A stretch of DNA of 64,000 nucleotides from Devosia sp. SD17-2 (GTDB taxonomy: Bacteria > Pseudomonadota > Alphaproteobacteria > Rhizobiales > Devosiaceae): positions 3,675,001 to 3,739,000 of the forward strand of contig NZ_CP104002.1 in NCBI RefSeq assembly GCF_029201565.1. Reading direction: 5' to 3'. Below are positions 17,374 through 25,727 of this stretch, piece by piece. A model generated the notes under the pieces. It searched no databases and had not been told where the DNA came from. It saw only the letters and a list, made by a program, of their open reading frames with translations. The number at the start of each line of letters is the position of its first letter. Within the stretch, counting starts at the first letter, position 1. A program made the translations under genes and the position numbers.

Positions 17374-17787
17374 CTATCTGCCGCGATGGCGCAGGCGGGC
17401 GACTTCGTCGTAGCCTTCCTGTTCGAGCTTGTTCTGCTCATCGCGTTCACGCTGATGTTCGCGCTGGTCGAGCAGTTCGACCTTCTTGAGATCCTCGAGC
17501 GCCTCGGCCAGTTCGTCCTGGGCGGTTTCGAGCTTGCCGCGCATGTCGTTGGCGGAGGCAAGCAGATTGTCCCGGCGCTGCAATGCAGCCTTGGCAAAGG
17601 TGGAATAGGCGAAGTGCGCCACATCCGAAATGCCAGTCTTATTCTGTTCGATTTCGATCTGCTGGTCGAGCTCGGCAGCCATGCGCTCGAAGTCAGCGAC
17701 CATCATTTCGATCTGCATGACCTGGCGGCGCTTCTCGTCCACCGTGAACTTCTTGAGCCTGATGAGACTCTCGCTGCGCGATTTCAA
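17374..17787 (-). CDS. fliJ: Flagellar export protein FliJ
   Basis: FliJ is a coiled-coil stalk that sits in the FliI hexamer and couples export to the proton gradient through FlhA. The 137-residue product is almost wholly helical and charged (SLIRLKKFTVDEKRRQVMQI, DELAEALEDLKKVELLDQRE). It sits directly downstream of fliI on the same strand, separated by 56 bases. Sequence identity in this family is low, so the call rests on size, coiled-coil character and gene order. Confidence 0.88.
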   Translation of the reverse strand: MKSRSESLIRLKKFTVDEKRRQVMQIEMMVADFERMAAELDQQIEIEQNKTGISDVAHFAYSTFAKAALQRRDNLLASANDMRGKLETAQDELAEALEDLKKVELLDQREHQRERDEQNKLEQEGYDEVARLRHRGR

Positions 17788-17843
17788 GACCTGTACTCCT
17801 TACACATCAAGTCAGTTCCGGACCGGCTCTTCCGGATCCGCCG

Positions 17844-19172
17844 TCAGACCTGCGCATCAGCCTCGGCGATGATTTGACGGAGGCGTTCATAGCCCTCCGC
17901 AATCGTCGTCGTTTCCTCCCTCTGCTGGCTCAAAAAAGCCTCCAGCGTGGGATTGATGGCGATGGCACGGTCCACCTTCGGATCTGACCCTTTGCGGTAA
18001 GCCCCCAGCCGGATCAGCTCCTCCATGTCCGAATAAATGGACATGAGCTCCCTCGCACGCGCCAGAACCGGCCGAAAATCGGCCGGAACACACCCTGGCA
18101 TGGTGCGCGAGATGGACCGAAGCACGTTCACCGCGGGGTAGCGTCCCCGTTCGGCAATACCGCGCTCCATCACGATGTGCCCATCAAGAATACCGCGTAC
18201 GGCGTCCGCAATGGGCTCATTGTGATCATCACCTTCCACCAAAACGGTAAAAAGTCCGGTAATAGAACCGGTAGAAGGCGTGCCAGGGCCGGCACGCTCG
18301 AGAAGACGGGGCAATTCAGTGAAAACGGTCGGTGGATAACCCTTGGCTGTGGGGGGTTCGCCAATGGAAAGCCCGATTTCACGCTGCGCCATGGCAAAGC
18401 GGGTAAGGCTGTCCATCATGCAGAGGACGCGCTTGCCCTCGTCCCGAAAAAACTCCGAGAGCGAGAGCGAGATATAGGCTGCCTGCCGGCGCATGAGCGC
18501 AGCCTCGTCCGACGTGGCGACGACAACCACAGCGCGCTTGAGACCCTCCTCGCCCAGATATTCCTGGATGAACTCATGCACCTCGCGGCCGCGCTCGCCG
18601 ATGAGGCCAATGACCGAGACGTCGACATTGGTGTTGCGCGCCAGCATGGACATGAGAACGGACTTGCCGACGCCGGAGCCGGCAAAGATGCCCATGCGCT
18701 GACCTTCGCAGAGCGTGGTGAAGGTGTTGAGCGTGCGCACGCCAAGATCAAGGGGATCACCGACACGGACACGGTCGTGGGCGGCGAGAGGCGATTGGCG
18801 CAAGGGATAGGCACGCGCACCGCGCGCGAGGGGGCCCAGACCATCAATGGGTTCGCCATTTGCATTGATGGTCCGCCCCAGCCAGCTCATGGCGGGATTG
18901 ACCGAGCCGTCATGACGCTTGAACACGGCCCTGCAGCCGAGGCGAACGCCGCTGAGCTCGCCAAAGGGAAGGCAGAGCGCGTGGCCGTCGCGGAAACCGA
19001 TGATCTCGGCCGCGAGCGTGCCACCCTCGGCGCCCTCGATCATGACCCGGCCGCCAACGCGCAGTTCGCGCACGGGGCCGACCACCTCGATCAGGAGTCC
19101 CTGCACGGATTTGACGCGGCCGAAAACCTCGACATCGTCTATGGCATCGATAGCCGAGATCAGCGCCTTCAT
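17844..19172 (-). CDS. fliI: Flagellum-specific export ATPase FliI
   Basis: FliI is the ATPase that feeds rod, hook and filament subunits into the export gate. The product has the F1-beta-like fold with Walker A AGSGVGKS (164-171), Walker B in [20 protein letters not shown], and the [20 protein letters not shown] segment typical of FliI. I use ATG 19172 (442 aa); a TTG at 19184 is possible. It leads the fliI-fliJ pair and is divergent from ctrA across a 430-base regulatory spacer. In alphaproteobacteria this adjacency of fliI and ctrA is common. Confidence 0.97.
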   Translation of the reverse strand: MKALISAIDAIDDVEVFGRVKSVQGLLIEVVGPVRELRVGGRVMIEGAEGGTLAAEIIGFRDGHALCLPFGELSGVRLGCRAVFKRHDGSVNPAMSWLGRTINANGEPIDGLGPLARGARAYPLRQSPLAAHDRVRVGDPLDLGVRTLNTFTTLCEGQRMGIFAGSGVGKSVLMSMLARNTNVDVSVIGLIGERGREVHEFIQEYLGEEGLKRAVVVVATSDEAALMRRQAAYISLSLSEFFRDEGKRVLCMMDSLTRFAMAQREIGLSIGEPPTAKGYPPTVFTELPRLLERAGPGTPSTGSITGLFTVLVEGDDHNEPIADAVRGILDGHIVMERGIAERGRYPAVNVLRSISRTMPGCVPADFRPVLARARELMSIYSDMEELIRLGAYRKGSDPKVDRAIAINPTLEAFLSQQREETTTIAEGYERLRQIIAEADAQV

Positions 19173-19221
19173 GGGCGTCCGCAATCCTAGGGGTTAACGC
19201 ATATGGTTTCCGACGGAGGTC

Positions 19222-19493
19222 GAATCGTCGGGCCTTCGAATCGGAAGATAACCGAATGTTTACCATTTTTCGCTATCTGCTGATCGATTGGCCTTTCGGT
19301 GGGATTTCTGTCCACAGGCCCCGATTTGGCTGCAAAGGGCCGGATTGCTTGAGTCCCGGGAGTCGTTTGCAATACCTTCTTAATGTGTTGGATTAAGAAA
19401 TTTTCAGCTAATTTATCTCGAATTTTCAACGATTTAGACTTAATTCACCTTACCCACCTTTGCGTATTGCCGAACGGAATTAAACTTTGTTAA
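19222..19493 (+). promoter_or_regulatory. ctrA upstream control region with three GANTC sites and a CtrA-like site
   Basis: The spacer between fliI and ctrA is AT-rich and holds GANTC sequences at 19222 (GAATC), 19238 (GAATC) and 19351 (GAGTC). GANTC is the target of the cell-cycle methyltransferase CcrM, whose methylation state times ctrA transcription in Caulobacter. A TTAA-N6-TTAAC site at 19480-19494, close to the start codon, may allow CtrA to act on its own promoter, although its spacing is one base short of consensus. Which promoter fires cannot be told from the sequence. Confidence 0.5.
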
Positions 19494-19600
19494 CTATTAG
19501 GGCTTAGGCTTCAGTCATATCCAGTAGGGTTGGGGCGCGATGGGCGTGCTTGTCCTCCGTAGCGCGGGTTCCAGCAGGAACGAATGACAAGGGGAATATA

Positions 19601-20308
19601 ATGCGGGTACTCCTTATTGAGGACGATAGCGCGACTGCGCAGAGCATCGAACTGATGCTCAAGTCCGAAAGTTTTAACGTCTACACCACCGATCTGGGTG
19701 AGGAAGGCGTCGATCTCGGTAAACTATACGACTACGATATCATTTTGCTCGACCTTAACCTTCCCGACATGAGCGGGTACGAGGTGCTGCGCACGCTGCG
19801 CGTGGCCAAGGTCCAGACACCAATCCTGATCCTCTCCGGCCTCGCCGGCATTGAGGACAAGGTTCGCGGGCTCGGCTTCGGTGCCGACGACTACATGACC
19901 AAGCCGTTCCACAAGGACGAACTCGTGGCCCGCATCCACGCCATCGTCCGTCGCTCGAAGGGCCATGCCCAGTCGGTGATTTCGACGGGCGATCTGATGG
20001 TCAACCTCGACACCAAGACCGTCGAAGTCCAGGGCGCACGGGTGCACCTGACGGGCAAGGAATACCAGATGCTGGAGCTGCTTTCGCTCCGCAAGGGTAC
20101 GACGCTGACCAAGGAAATGTTCCTCAACCATCTTTATGGTGGCATGGACGAGCCCGAACTCAAGATCATCGACGTGTTCATCTGCAAGCTGCGCAAGAAG
20201 CTCTCTGTTGCGACCGGCGGCAAGAACTACATCGAAACCGTCTGGGGCCGCGGCTATGTGCTGCGCGAGCCCGACGCGGACGAAGGCTACAGCGAAAACG
20301 TCGCCTGA
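19601..20308 (+). CDS. ctrA: Cell-cycle master response regulator CtrA
   Basis: CtrA is the essential OmpR-type regulator of the alphaproteobacterial cell cycle. It controls flagella, division and, in some species, replication. The 235-residue product begins [20 protein letters not shown], has the phospho-acceptor Asp51 ([12 protein letters not shown]), Lys in [20 protein letters not shown], and the winged-helix effector ([33 protein letters not shown]). ATG 19601 follows a GGGGAA ribosome site. Phosphate should come through ChpT, which is encoded 3.2 kb away. The C-terminus ends in NVA, compatible with Ala-Ala-type degron tails being absent or changed here. A terminator follows. Confidence 0.99.
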   Translation: MRVLLIEDDSATAQSIELMLKSESFNVYTTDLGEEGVDLGKLYDYDIILLDLNLPDMSGYEVLRTLRVAKVQTPILILSGLAGIEDKVRGLGFGADDYMTKPFHKDELVARIHAIVRRSKGHAQSVISTGDLMVNLDTKTVEVQGARVHLTGKEYQMLELLSLRKGTTLTKEMFLNHLYGGMDEPELKIIDVFICKLRKKLSVATGGKNYIETVWGRGYVLREPDADEGYSENVA

Positions 20309-20340
20309 TCCCACACTCAAGGCCACTCACGAATTTCAAA

Positions 20341-20369
20341 AGCCCCGCGCTCACCAGCGCGGGGCTTTT
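20341..20369 (+). terminator. Intrinsic terminator after ctrA
   Basis: AGCCCCGCGCT (20341-20351) pairs perfectly with AGCGCGGGGCT (20356-20366) around a CACC loop. AAA precedes the stem and TTTT closes it. Confidence 0.92.
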
Positions 20370-20456
20370 GCCATGGCGCATTCCCCATGATCAGCTAGGC
20401 TCGGAACCGTGCAAGCGCCTGCACGTTTGCCTAAGCAACCATTGGGGGAAGCCAAC

Positions 20457-21650
20457 ATGTCCGACCTGTCGAAGCGCCTGCGCGAACCGCTCGTTCTGAC
20501 CGTCCTCATCATCGCCGTGGCGGGCTGGCTCGCCTTCTTTGCCATGTGGATCAACAGTTTCGGCGAGGCGGATCGTCTGAGTGGCGAAATCACCACCCTG
20601 ACCGCCCAGCGCGACGAGGCCAATCGCGTGCTCGACCAGCGCGAACAAACCGATGGCTCCATCGAGGCACTGACAACGGAATTGGCTGCCCTCGAGGCCC
20701 AGCGCACCGAGGCGACGGCCGGGCTCGAAACCGCAACCGCCACATTCCAGTCCCGCCAGGATGAGCTCGATACGCTTACCGAGACACTGGCGACCCGAAC
20801 CGAGGAAGCAGCCACGGCCGAAAAGGCCCTAGCCGATGCCACAACCCGGACCGAAGAACTGGCCGGACGCCAGGCTGCCCTCCAGACCGAGATCGACAGC
20901 TCCGAACAGCAGCTCAATGACGTCGGCACACGCCTCGAAGACGCCCGGCGTCAGGAGCAGACCGCCACTGCCAATCTCGCCCAGATCGCGACAGAAGCGG
21001 CGAGCGCCACGGCCAGCCTTGCCGAAACGCAAAGCCAGCTGCAGGCGGCTCGAAGCGAGCTGACCACAACGCAGCAGCAGCTTGCCGATGCCTCGGCCCA
21101 GACCGAAGCGGCAGGCGCCCAGCTCGCGACGCTGCAGTCCCAGGTCAGCGAACTCGAAACACGGCGCGACGCGCTGGAGCGTGATGTTGCCGGCTATGAG
21201 CAGCAATTGGCGACGCTTCAGCCGCAGGTGGAGGAGCTGACCGCAAATCTGGCCCAGCGCTCGAGCGAACTCGAAGCGGTTGAAGGCGAAATTGCGCAGG
21301 CCATTCCCGCCCCAACCGCAGCTGCACCATCCGATGCACCAGCCGATATGGCCGCGAGCGGAACCTACAGGGTTCTGGCCGAGGGACAGGGCAATGGCAT
21401 CTCGCTTGCCCTTTCCGAGGACGGCAGCTTCGACATGCAAGATCGCCTCAGCCGCACGGTGTCGGGCCGCTATACGATGTCGGCAGATCAACTCGTGCTG
21501 TCGGACGCTACCGGACGCATGGGCAATGCCAGCTTCCCCATGACCTGCCCGGTGGAGCAGGACGAAACAGGGCTGAGCATTGGCGATGCGCCTGACTGCG
21601 CGCTTTCGGGCCTGCGCTTTGATCGCGTCGAGCCGGAAGCTACCCCCTGA
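20457..21650 (+). CDS. Membrane-anchored coiled-coil protein of unknown function
   Basis: The 397-residue product has one membrane span near the N-terminus (LVLTVLIIAVAGWLAFFAMW, about residues 12-32). A long periplasmic coiled coil rich in Glu, Gln, Thr and Ala follows (about 40-290). The C-terminal domain is about 90 residues of beta character (GTYRVLAEGQGNGISLALSE, GRYTMSADQLVLSDATGRMG) with two Cys. The beta part reads like a lipocalin-type or META-like fold, but I cannot name a family. ATG 20457 has a GGGGGAAG ribosome site. It lies in the ctrA neighbourhood with its own transcript after the ctrA terminator. A structural envelope role is possible; no function is assigned. Confidence 0.75.
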   Translation: MSDLSKRLREPLVLTVLIIAVAGWLAFFAMWINSFGEADRLSGEITTLTAQRDEANRVLDQREQTDGSIEALTTELAALEAQRTEATAGLETATATFQSRQDELDTLTETLATRTEEAATAEKALADATTRTEELAGRQAALQTEIDSSEQQLNDVGTRLEDARRQEQTATANLAQIATEAASATASLAETQSQLQAARSELTTTQQQLADASAQTEAAGAQLATLQSQVSELETRRDALERDVAGYEQQLATLQPQVEELTANLAQRSSELEAVEGEIAQAIPAPTAAAPSDAPADMAASGTYRVLAEGQGNGISLALSEDGSFDMQDRLSRTVSGRYTMSADQLVLSDATGRMGNASFPMTCPVEQDETGLSIGDAPDCALSGLRFDRVEPEATP

Positions 21651-21813
21651 CGGCAGCGCATTGGCGCCCCTGTCGAAATGCAAGCACGCCATTCGTCTGG
21701 AAGGTGAACGCGGAACCGGGACTGCCCATCGGCAGCATCGGTTCCGCCCCTTGACGGTCGCGAGCAATTCCTGATGCTCTGGTGTTTCCTATTGGCCAGA
21801 AAAGAGCGGCCCG

Positions 21814-23094
21814 ATGAGCAACGACCGCAGCGAGACCGACCGCGCCATCAGTGCGGTCTGGCGCGTCGAGCAGGCGCGGCTGATTGCCGGGCTGACGCGG
21901 CTCGTACGCGATATTTCGCTGGCAGAGGAACTGGCCCAGGAGGCGCTGATGGCAGCGCTGCGCACCTGGCCGGACCGCGGCGTGCCGAACAATCCGGGCG
22001 CCTGGCTGATGCAGGCGGGCAAGCGCAAGGCGATCGACTATTTCCGGCACCGCAAAATGGCGGCTGGCAAGCTCGAGGAAATGGGCAGGAGCCTCGAGGA
22101 GGACATGCCCGATAGCGAGACCACGATTCATGAGCATCTCGACGACGAGGTCGGCGACGATCTCCTGCGGCTGATTTTTACCTCCTGCCACCCCATCCTG
22201 CCGGCCGAAAGCCGTGTGGCGCTGACCCTGCGGCTGATCGGCGGGCTCACCACCGAGGAGATCGCGCGGGCGTTTCTGGCCAATGAGCCGACCATCGGCC
22301 AGCGCATCGTGAGGGCCAAGCGGACTATCGCGGAAGCCGGGGTGCCGTTTGAAGTGCCCGGCGGGGCGGAACGGACCGAGCGGCTCTCGGCGGTGCTCGG
22401 CGTGCTCTATCTTATTTTCAACGAGGGCTATGCGGCCACCGCGGGCGAGGACTGGATGCGGCCGCAAATGTGCGAGGAGGCCATGCGCCTGGGGCGCATT
22501 CTCGCCGGACTGATGCCAGACGAGCCGGAGGTGCACGGGCTCCTCGCGCTCATGGAAATCCAGCATTCGCGCGCTGCTGCACGGACCAATGCCAAGGGCG
22601 AGCCGGTGCTGCTGCTCGAACAGAACCGGGCGCTGTGGGACCAGCTGATGATCCGCCGGGGCATGGCCGGGCTCGATCGGGTGACGCAACTGGGCGGGGC
22701 GACCGGGCCCTATGCGCTGCAGGCGGCGATTGCGGCGTGCCACGCGCGGGCGCGCACGGCTGAGGAAACGGACTGGCCGCGCATTGCCGCGCTCTATCGG
22801 GTGCTCGCCGGGGTGATGCCCTCCCCCGTGGTCGAGCTCAATCGGGCGGTTGCGGTGTCGATGGCGGAGGGGCCGGATGCGGGGCTGCGCATCATCGAGC
22901 GGATCGCTGCAAGCGGCACGCTCGACAATTATCACCTGTTCTACGGGGTGCGCGGGGATTTCCTGCGCAAGCTAGGACGCCATACCGAGGCCAATCTCGA
23001 TTTCCTCAAGGCCGCGGAAATGACGCGCAACGAGCGTGAACGCTCCTATCTCAGGGGACGAGCGGCGGAAACGTCCGGGCAGGACGCCGACTGA
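21814..23094 (+). CDS. ECF42-type RNA polymerase sigma factor with C-terminal helical extension
   Basis: At 426 residues this is far longer than usual ECF sigma factors and fits the DUF6596-containing (SigJ/ECF42-like) group. Region 2 is seen in RLIAGLTRLVRDISLAEELA, with NPGAWLMQAGKRKAIDYFRH. Region 4 follows in TLRLIGGLTTEEIARAFLAN. The extension (LGVLYLIFNEGYAATAGEDW, EVHGLLALMEIQHSRAAART, then Ala-rich TPR-like helices) is characteristic. ECF42 genes are usually paired with a small YCII/DGPF-domain gene, but none is seen next to this one. The extension is thought to replace the anti-sigma factor in control. ATG 21814 follows a weak ribosome site. Confidence 0.88.
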   Translation: MSNDRSETDRAISAVWRVEQARLIAGLTRLVRDISLAEELAQEALMAALRTWPDRGVPNNPGAWLMQAGKRKAIDYFRHRKMAAGKLEEMGRSLEEDMPDSETTIHEHLDDEVGDDLLRLIFTSCHPILPAESRVALTLRLIGGLTTEEIARAFLANEPTIGQRIVRAKRTIAEAGVPFEVPGGAERTERLSAVLGVLYLIFNEGYAATAGEDWMRPQMCEEAMRLGRILAGLMPDEPEVHGLLALMEIQHSRAAARTNAKGEPVLLLEQNRALWDQLMIRRGMAGLDRVTQLGGATGPYALQAAIAACHARARTAEETDWPRIAALYRVLAGVMPSPVVELNRAVAVSMAEGPDAGLRIIERIAASGTLDNYHLFYGVRGDFLRKLGRHTEANLDFLKAAEMTRNERERSYLRGRAAETSGQDAD

Positions 23095-23103
23095 GCGAAG
23101 GCC

Positions 23104-23469
23104 TCAGGCAGCCGCGACCTGCTCGAACTTGGCTTCGAGCAGCACCCGGTCGAAGGGCTTCATCATGTAATCATCGGCGCCCGCCCTGAGGGCCATGGCG
23201 ACGGCGCCGATGTCGTTTTCGACAGTGCAGTAAATGACACGGGGCTTTTCGCCACCAACGAAGGCGCGGAGAAGCTTGAGAAATTCCAGCCCGCCCATGA
23301 TGGGCATGCTCCAGTCGAGCAGGATGGCGTCCGGCATTTCCTGCCGGCACTTTTCAAAGGCCTCCTGGCCGTCCTCGGCTTCATCGACGATATAGTCGAG
23401 GTCTTCGAGGATGCGACGGGCCACTTTGCGCACGACACTGGAATCGTCAACGATCAGGCAGCTGCGCAT
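23104..23469 (-). CDS. Single-domain CheY-like response regulator next to chpT
   Basis: A stand-alone receiver of 121 residues: acidic pair Asp8-Asp9 (CLIVDDSSVVRKVARRIL), phospho-acceptor Asp52 (LLDWSMPIMGG), Thr82 (YCTVEND) and Lys104 (MMKPFD). No output domain follows. It lies directly downstream of chpT on the same strand, 75 bases away, as in other Hyphomicrobiales. It may therefore take phosphate from ChpT or a hybrid kinase. It is not a clear CpdR or DivK by sequence. The frame is open upstream to 23514, but ATG 23469 begins the fold properly and follows a GGAGG-like site. Confidence 0.85.
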   Translation of the reverse strand: MRSCLIVDDSSVVRKVARRILEDLDYIVDEAEDGQEAFEKCRQEMPDAILLDWSMPIMGGLEFLKLLRAFVGGEKPRVIYCTVENDIGAVAMALRAGADDYMMKPFDRVLLEAKFEQVAAA

Positions 23470-23544
23470 AACGATCCTCCGGGCAGAACTATCCGCCCGG
23501 ATTATGGACCGCAAACGGTTGGAGAATGGTTAGCGAAATGCCAA

Positions 23545-24294
23545 TCATTCGCCCGACGTGGCGGACGCATCCGGAGCGTCCGGGGTGGTCGCTGCGGGAG
23601 CGTCTGCGGCCGCCGGCGCGACTTCAGCATCCTTGGCCTTGGGGACGGCTGTGAAGAAGAACTGGTCGTTCTCGAGGCCGATGTTGATTTCCATGTCGGT
23701 CATGCGGGCGAGCAGGCCCGTGTAGAAAGGCTGGATGCCGCGCGCGTCGACAAAGCCTTCTTCCGGCATGCCGGAGAGGAGGCCAGCTGCGCCCGACGGC
23801 ACGAGCGTCTTCTGACGCTTTTCCGGATCGCTCTTCGAGGTGAACTCGAAACGCTCTTCGCCGGCCGCCCCGATGATCCTGGCGGTCACCGTGCCACCAC
23901 GCGGCACCGAACCGGCTGCGATCAGCAGCATGTTCATGAACAGCTTGGCCTTGTGCTTGGGCAGCAGGATCAGCGGCACCTGCCAGTCGAGATCTGCCTT
24001 TTCGACATCGAACTGGATGCGGGCGACGCGCTCGCATTCACGCGTGTCGATGTCGGTACCGGAGGTCGAGGACGCGCCATAGGCGAGGCGGGCAAACTCG
24101 AGCTTGGCGCGGCTCTGCTTGGCGGCATTGGCGATCAACTCACGCGCATCGCCAGCCATCTCGCCCTGATTGGGGTCGGCCAGAACTTCCAGACCGTTCC
24201 CGATCGCGCCGATGGGGTTGATGAGGTCGTGGCAGACTCTGGAGCAGAGCATGGCCGCGAGATCGGTTGCCTTGAGCTCAATAATATCGGCCAT
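23545..24294 (-). CDS. chpT: Histidine phosphotransferase ChpT
   Basis: ChpT passes phosphate from the hybrid kinase CckA to CtrA and CpdR. The 249-residue product has the ChpT signature SRVCHDLINPIGAIGNGLEV with phospho-accepting His22, followed by a degenerate kinase-like ATPase fold (VPLILLPKHKAKLFMNMLLI). The last 35 residues are an Ala/Pro/Asp-rich tail not typical of the core domain. It is the first gene of a minus-strand pair with the CheY-like receiver, close to ctrA itself, so the whole CtrA branch short of CckA is encoded together. Confidence 0.95.
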   Translation of the reverse strand: MADIIELKATDLAAMLCSRVCHDLINPIGAIGNGLEVLADPNQGEMAGDARELIANAAKQSRAKLEFARLAYGASSTSGTDIDTRECERVARIQFDVEKADLDWQVPLILLPKHKAKLFMNMLLIAAGSVPRGGTVTARIIGAAGEERFEFTSKSDPEKRQKTLVPSGAAGLLSGMPEEGFVDARGIQPFYTGLLARMTDMEINIGLENDQFFFTAVPKAKDAEVAPAAADAPAATTPDAPDASATSGE

Positions 24295-24365
24295 GGGTGG
24301 GGTCTCCGAGCGCCCGTCGGGCGAGAATCAGTCAGTGGGACAATAATGGGCGAGGCGTCGCCGCA

Positions 24366-24863
24366 CTACCGGGTGGAAAGTGTTTTGGACAATGCCGGCC
24401 AATTGGCCAGCCCCTGGCGGGCTGCTGCATCGGGCGACAGGAGGAAGGCTTCACGGTTAGAAGCCGAGTAAAACAGGAACAGCCGCTGCTTGAAGACGGT
24501 GTAGATCGCCGGGTCTGAATCGGACACGAAGCCGCGCGCCATGCTCATCGCGCCATGGCCACCATATTGAGGCACATAGATTTCCGGGGCACGCTTGAAG
24601 TTTTCAAGATTGGCCGCGTTGGCGAAGTGCCAGGGGGCACCCATCCATTCGGTCTCAAATTCCGGCCGACCCGGCAGAGGGGCCGGATCAGTAAAATAGG
24701 ACACCGGATCCATGCCGCCGATTGCCACGCCCGTCAGCGGATCAGTGACGATATAGCTCACCACCGACTGGGCCTGCGCGGTCTGAACCATGGCGGCAAA
24801 GAGGCCCAATAGCGGCAGCAACAGGGCCAGCATGGTTAAGATTTGTTTAGAGATATGCGTCAT
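24366..24863 (-). CDS. Exported YHS-domain protein
   Basis: The 165-residue product has a signal peptide (ILTMLALLLPLLGLFAAMVQ, cleavage after AQA). A YHS domain follows: GVAIGGMDPVSYFTDPAPLP, then EFETEWMGAPWHFANAANLE and YVPQYGGHGAMSMARG. YHS domains occur in metal-handling and tyrosinase-cofactor proteins. In this family the metal-binding Cys is often replaced, and no Cys is seen here. ATG 24863 is chosen for the signal peptide. It is divergent from the EipA-like gene, with a 98-base spacer holding a CtrA-like site. Confidence 0.82.
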   Translation of the reverse strand: MTHISKQILTMLALLLPLLGLFAAMVQTAQAQSVVSYIVTDPLTGVAIGGMDPVSYFTDPAPLPGRPEFETEWMGAPWHFANAANLENFKRAPEIYVPQYGGHGAMSMARGFVSDSDPAIYTVFKQRLFLFYSASNREAFLLSPDAAARQGLANWPALSKTLSTR

Positions 24864-24915
24864 TATCGCGCTCAGGATCGGCAGGTCAGCATGAGGTGAA
24901 TTTGCCGCAAAGACC

Positions 24916-24930
24916 TTAAGGTCTTCGTAA
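24916..24930 (+). promoter_or_regulatory. CtrA-box candidate before the EipA-like gene
   Basis: TTAA, seven bases, then GTAA followed by C is a one-mismatch match to TTAA-N7-TTAA, 32 bases before the start of the EipA-like gene. The first half sits in the perfect palindrome GACCTTAAGGTC. In Brucella, eipA is reported to be activated directly by CtrA, which makes this site plausible. Confidence 0.45.
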
Positions 24931-24961
24931 CCGCCACGATCGTCGCCGTTGGGAGAATTCA

Positions 24962-25531
24962 ATGCTGAAGCGTCTGGCCCGGATCGCTACCCTGATTATC
25001 GCCTTTGCCTTGCCGGCTGCCCCGGTGATGGCCCAGGGATCGCTGAGCGACACCTATTCCGGTGAAGAACTGGTCGAAAGCGGCCGCGAATTTTTTGGCT
25101 CTGCCGCGCAGGGCCTTGCCTCGGTGGTGGAGCGGGCTGTCAGCCAGTTCGGCCTGCCCAATGGCTATGTGCTCGGCGAAGAAGCCGGTGGCGCACTTTT
25201 TGTCGGCGCCAAATACGGTGAAGGCACGCTCCACACCCGCAATGCCGGGCAGTACTCGCTGTTCTGGCAGGGTCCAAGCATCGGCTTTGACGTCGGCGGG
25301 GACGGCTCGAAAGTGATGATGCTGGTCTATAACCTCAACACCATCCAGGACATCCTGGGCCGTTATCCCGGCGTTGATGGTTCGGCCTATGTCTTCGGCG
25401 GGCTTGGCATGACGGTGGTCAAGCGCGGCAATGTGGTGGTCGTGCCCATCCGCTCCGGCGTTGGCGCGCGGCTCGGCATCAATGTGGGCTATCTCAACTT
25501 CACCAACCAGCCCACCTGGAACCCGTTCTGA
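24962..25531 (+). CDS. eipA: EipA-family envelope integrity protein (DUF1134)
   Basis: EipA is a periplasmic, small beta-barrel protein needed for envelope stress resistance in Brucella. The 189-residue product has a signal peptide (LIIAFALPAAPVMA, then QGS). The DUF1134 core follows: GEELVESGREFFGSAAQGLA, GYVLGEEAGGALFVGAKYGE, GTLHTRNAGQYSLFWQGPSI, and the C-terminal GARLGINVGYLNFTNQPTWN. Length and order fit the family. The gene has its own promoter region with a CtrA-like box and stands near ctrA and chpT. The symbol is by family resemblance. Confidence 0.88.
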   Translation: MLKRLARIATLIIAFALPAAPVMAQGSLSDTYSGEELVESGREFFGSAAQGLASVVERAVSQFGLPNGYVLGEEAGGALFVGAKYGEGTLHTRNAGQYSLFWQGPSIGFDVGGDGSKVMMLVYNLNTIQDILGRYPGVDGSAYVFGGLGMTVVKRGNVVVVPIRSGVGARLGINVGYLNFTNQPTWNPF

Positions 25532-25727
25532 TCGCGCCCATTGCGGTAGGGTCTTGGCGGTAAAGTCTTGCACAGCCGGGGCGTTCGCTCCGGCTTTGTC
25601 GTGACGGGGCGGCACAAAGTGGGTTAGGGTCCGGGACTGGCGGGACCCGCCAGACGGGCCCAGCGTCGCCAAATACAGGATGGAGCCTCTTCGGCGCCGC
25701 CTGCGGTTACGGTTGGAGTATTGCGTG

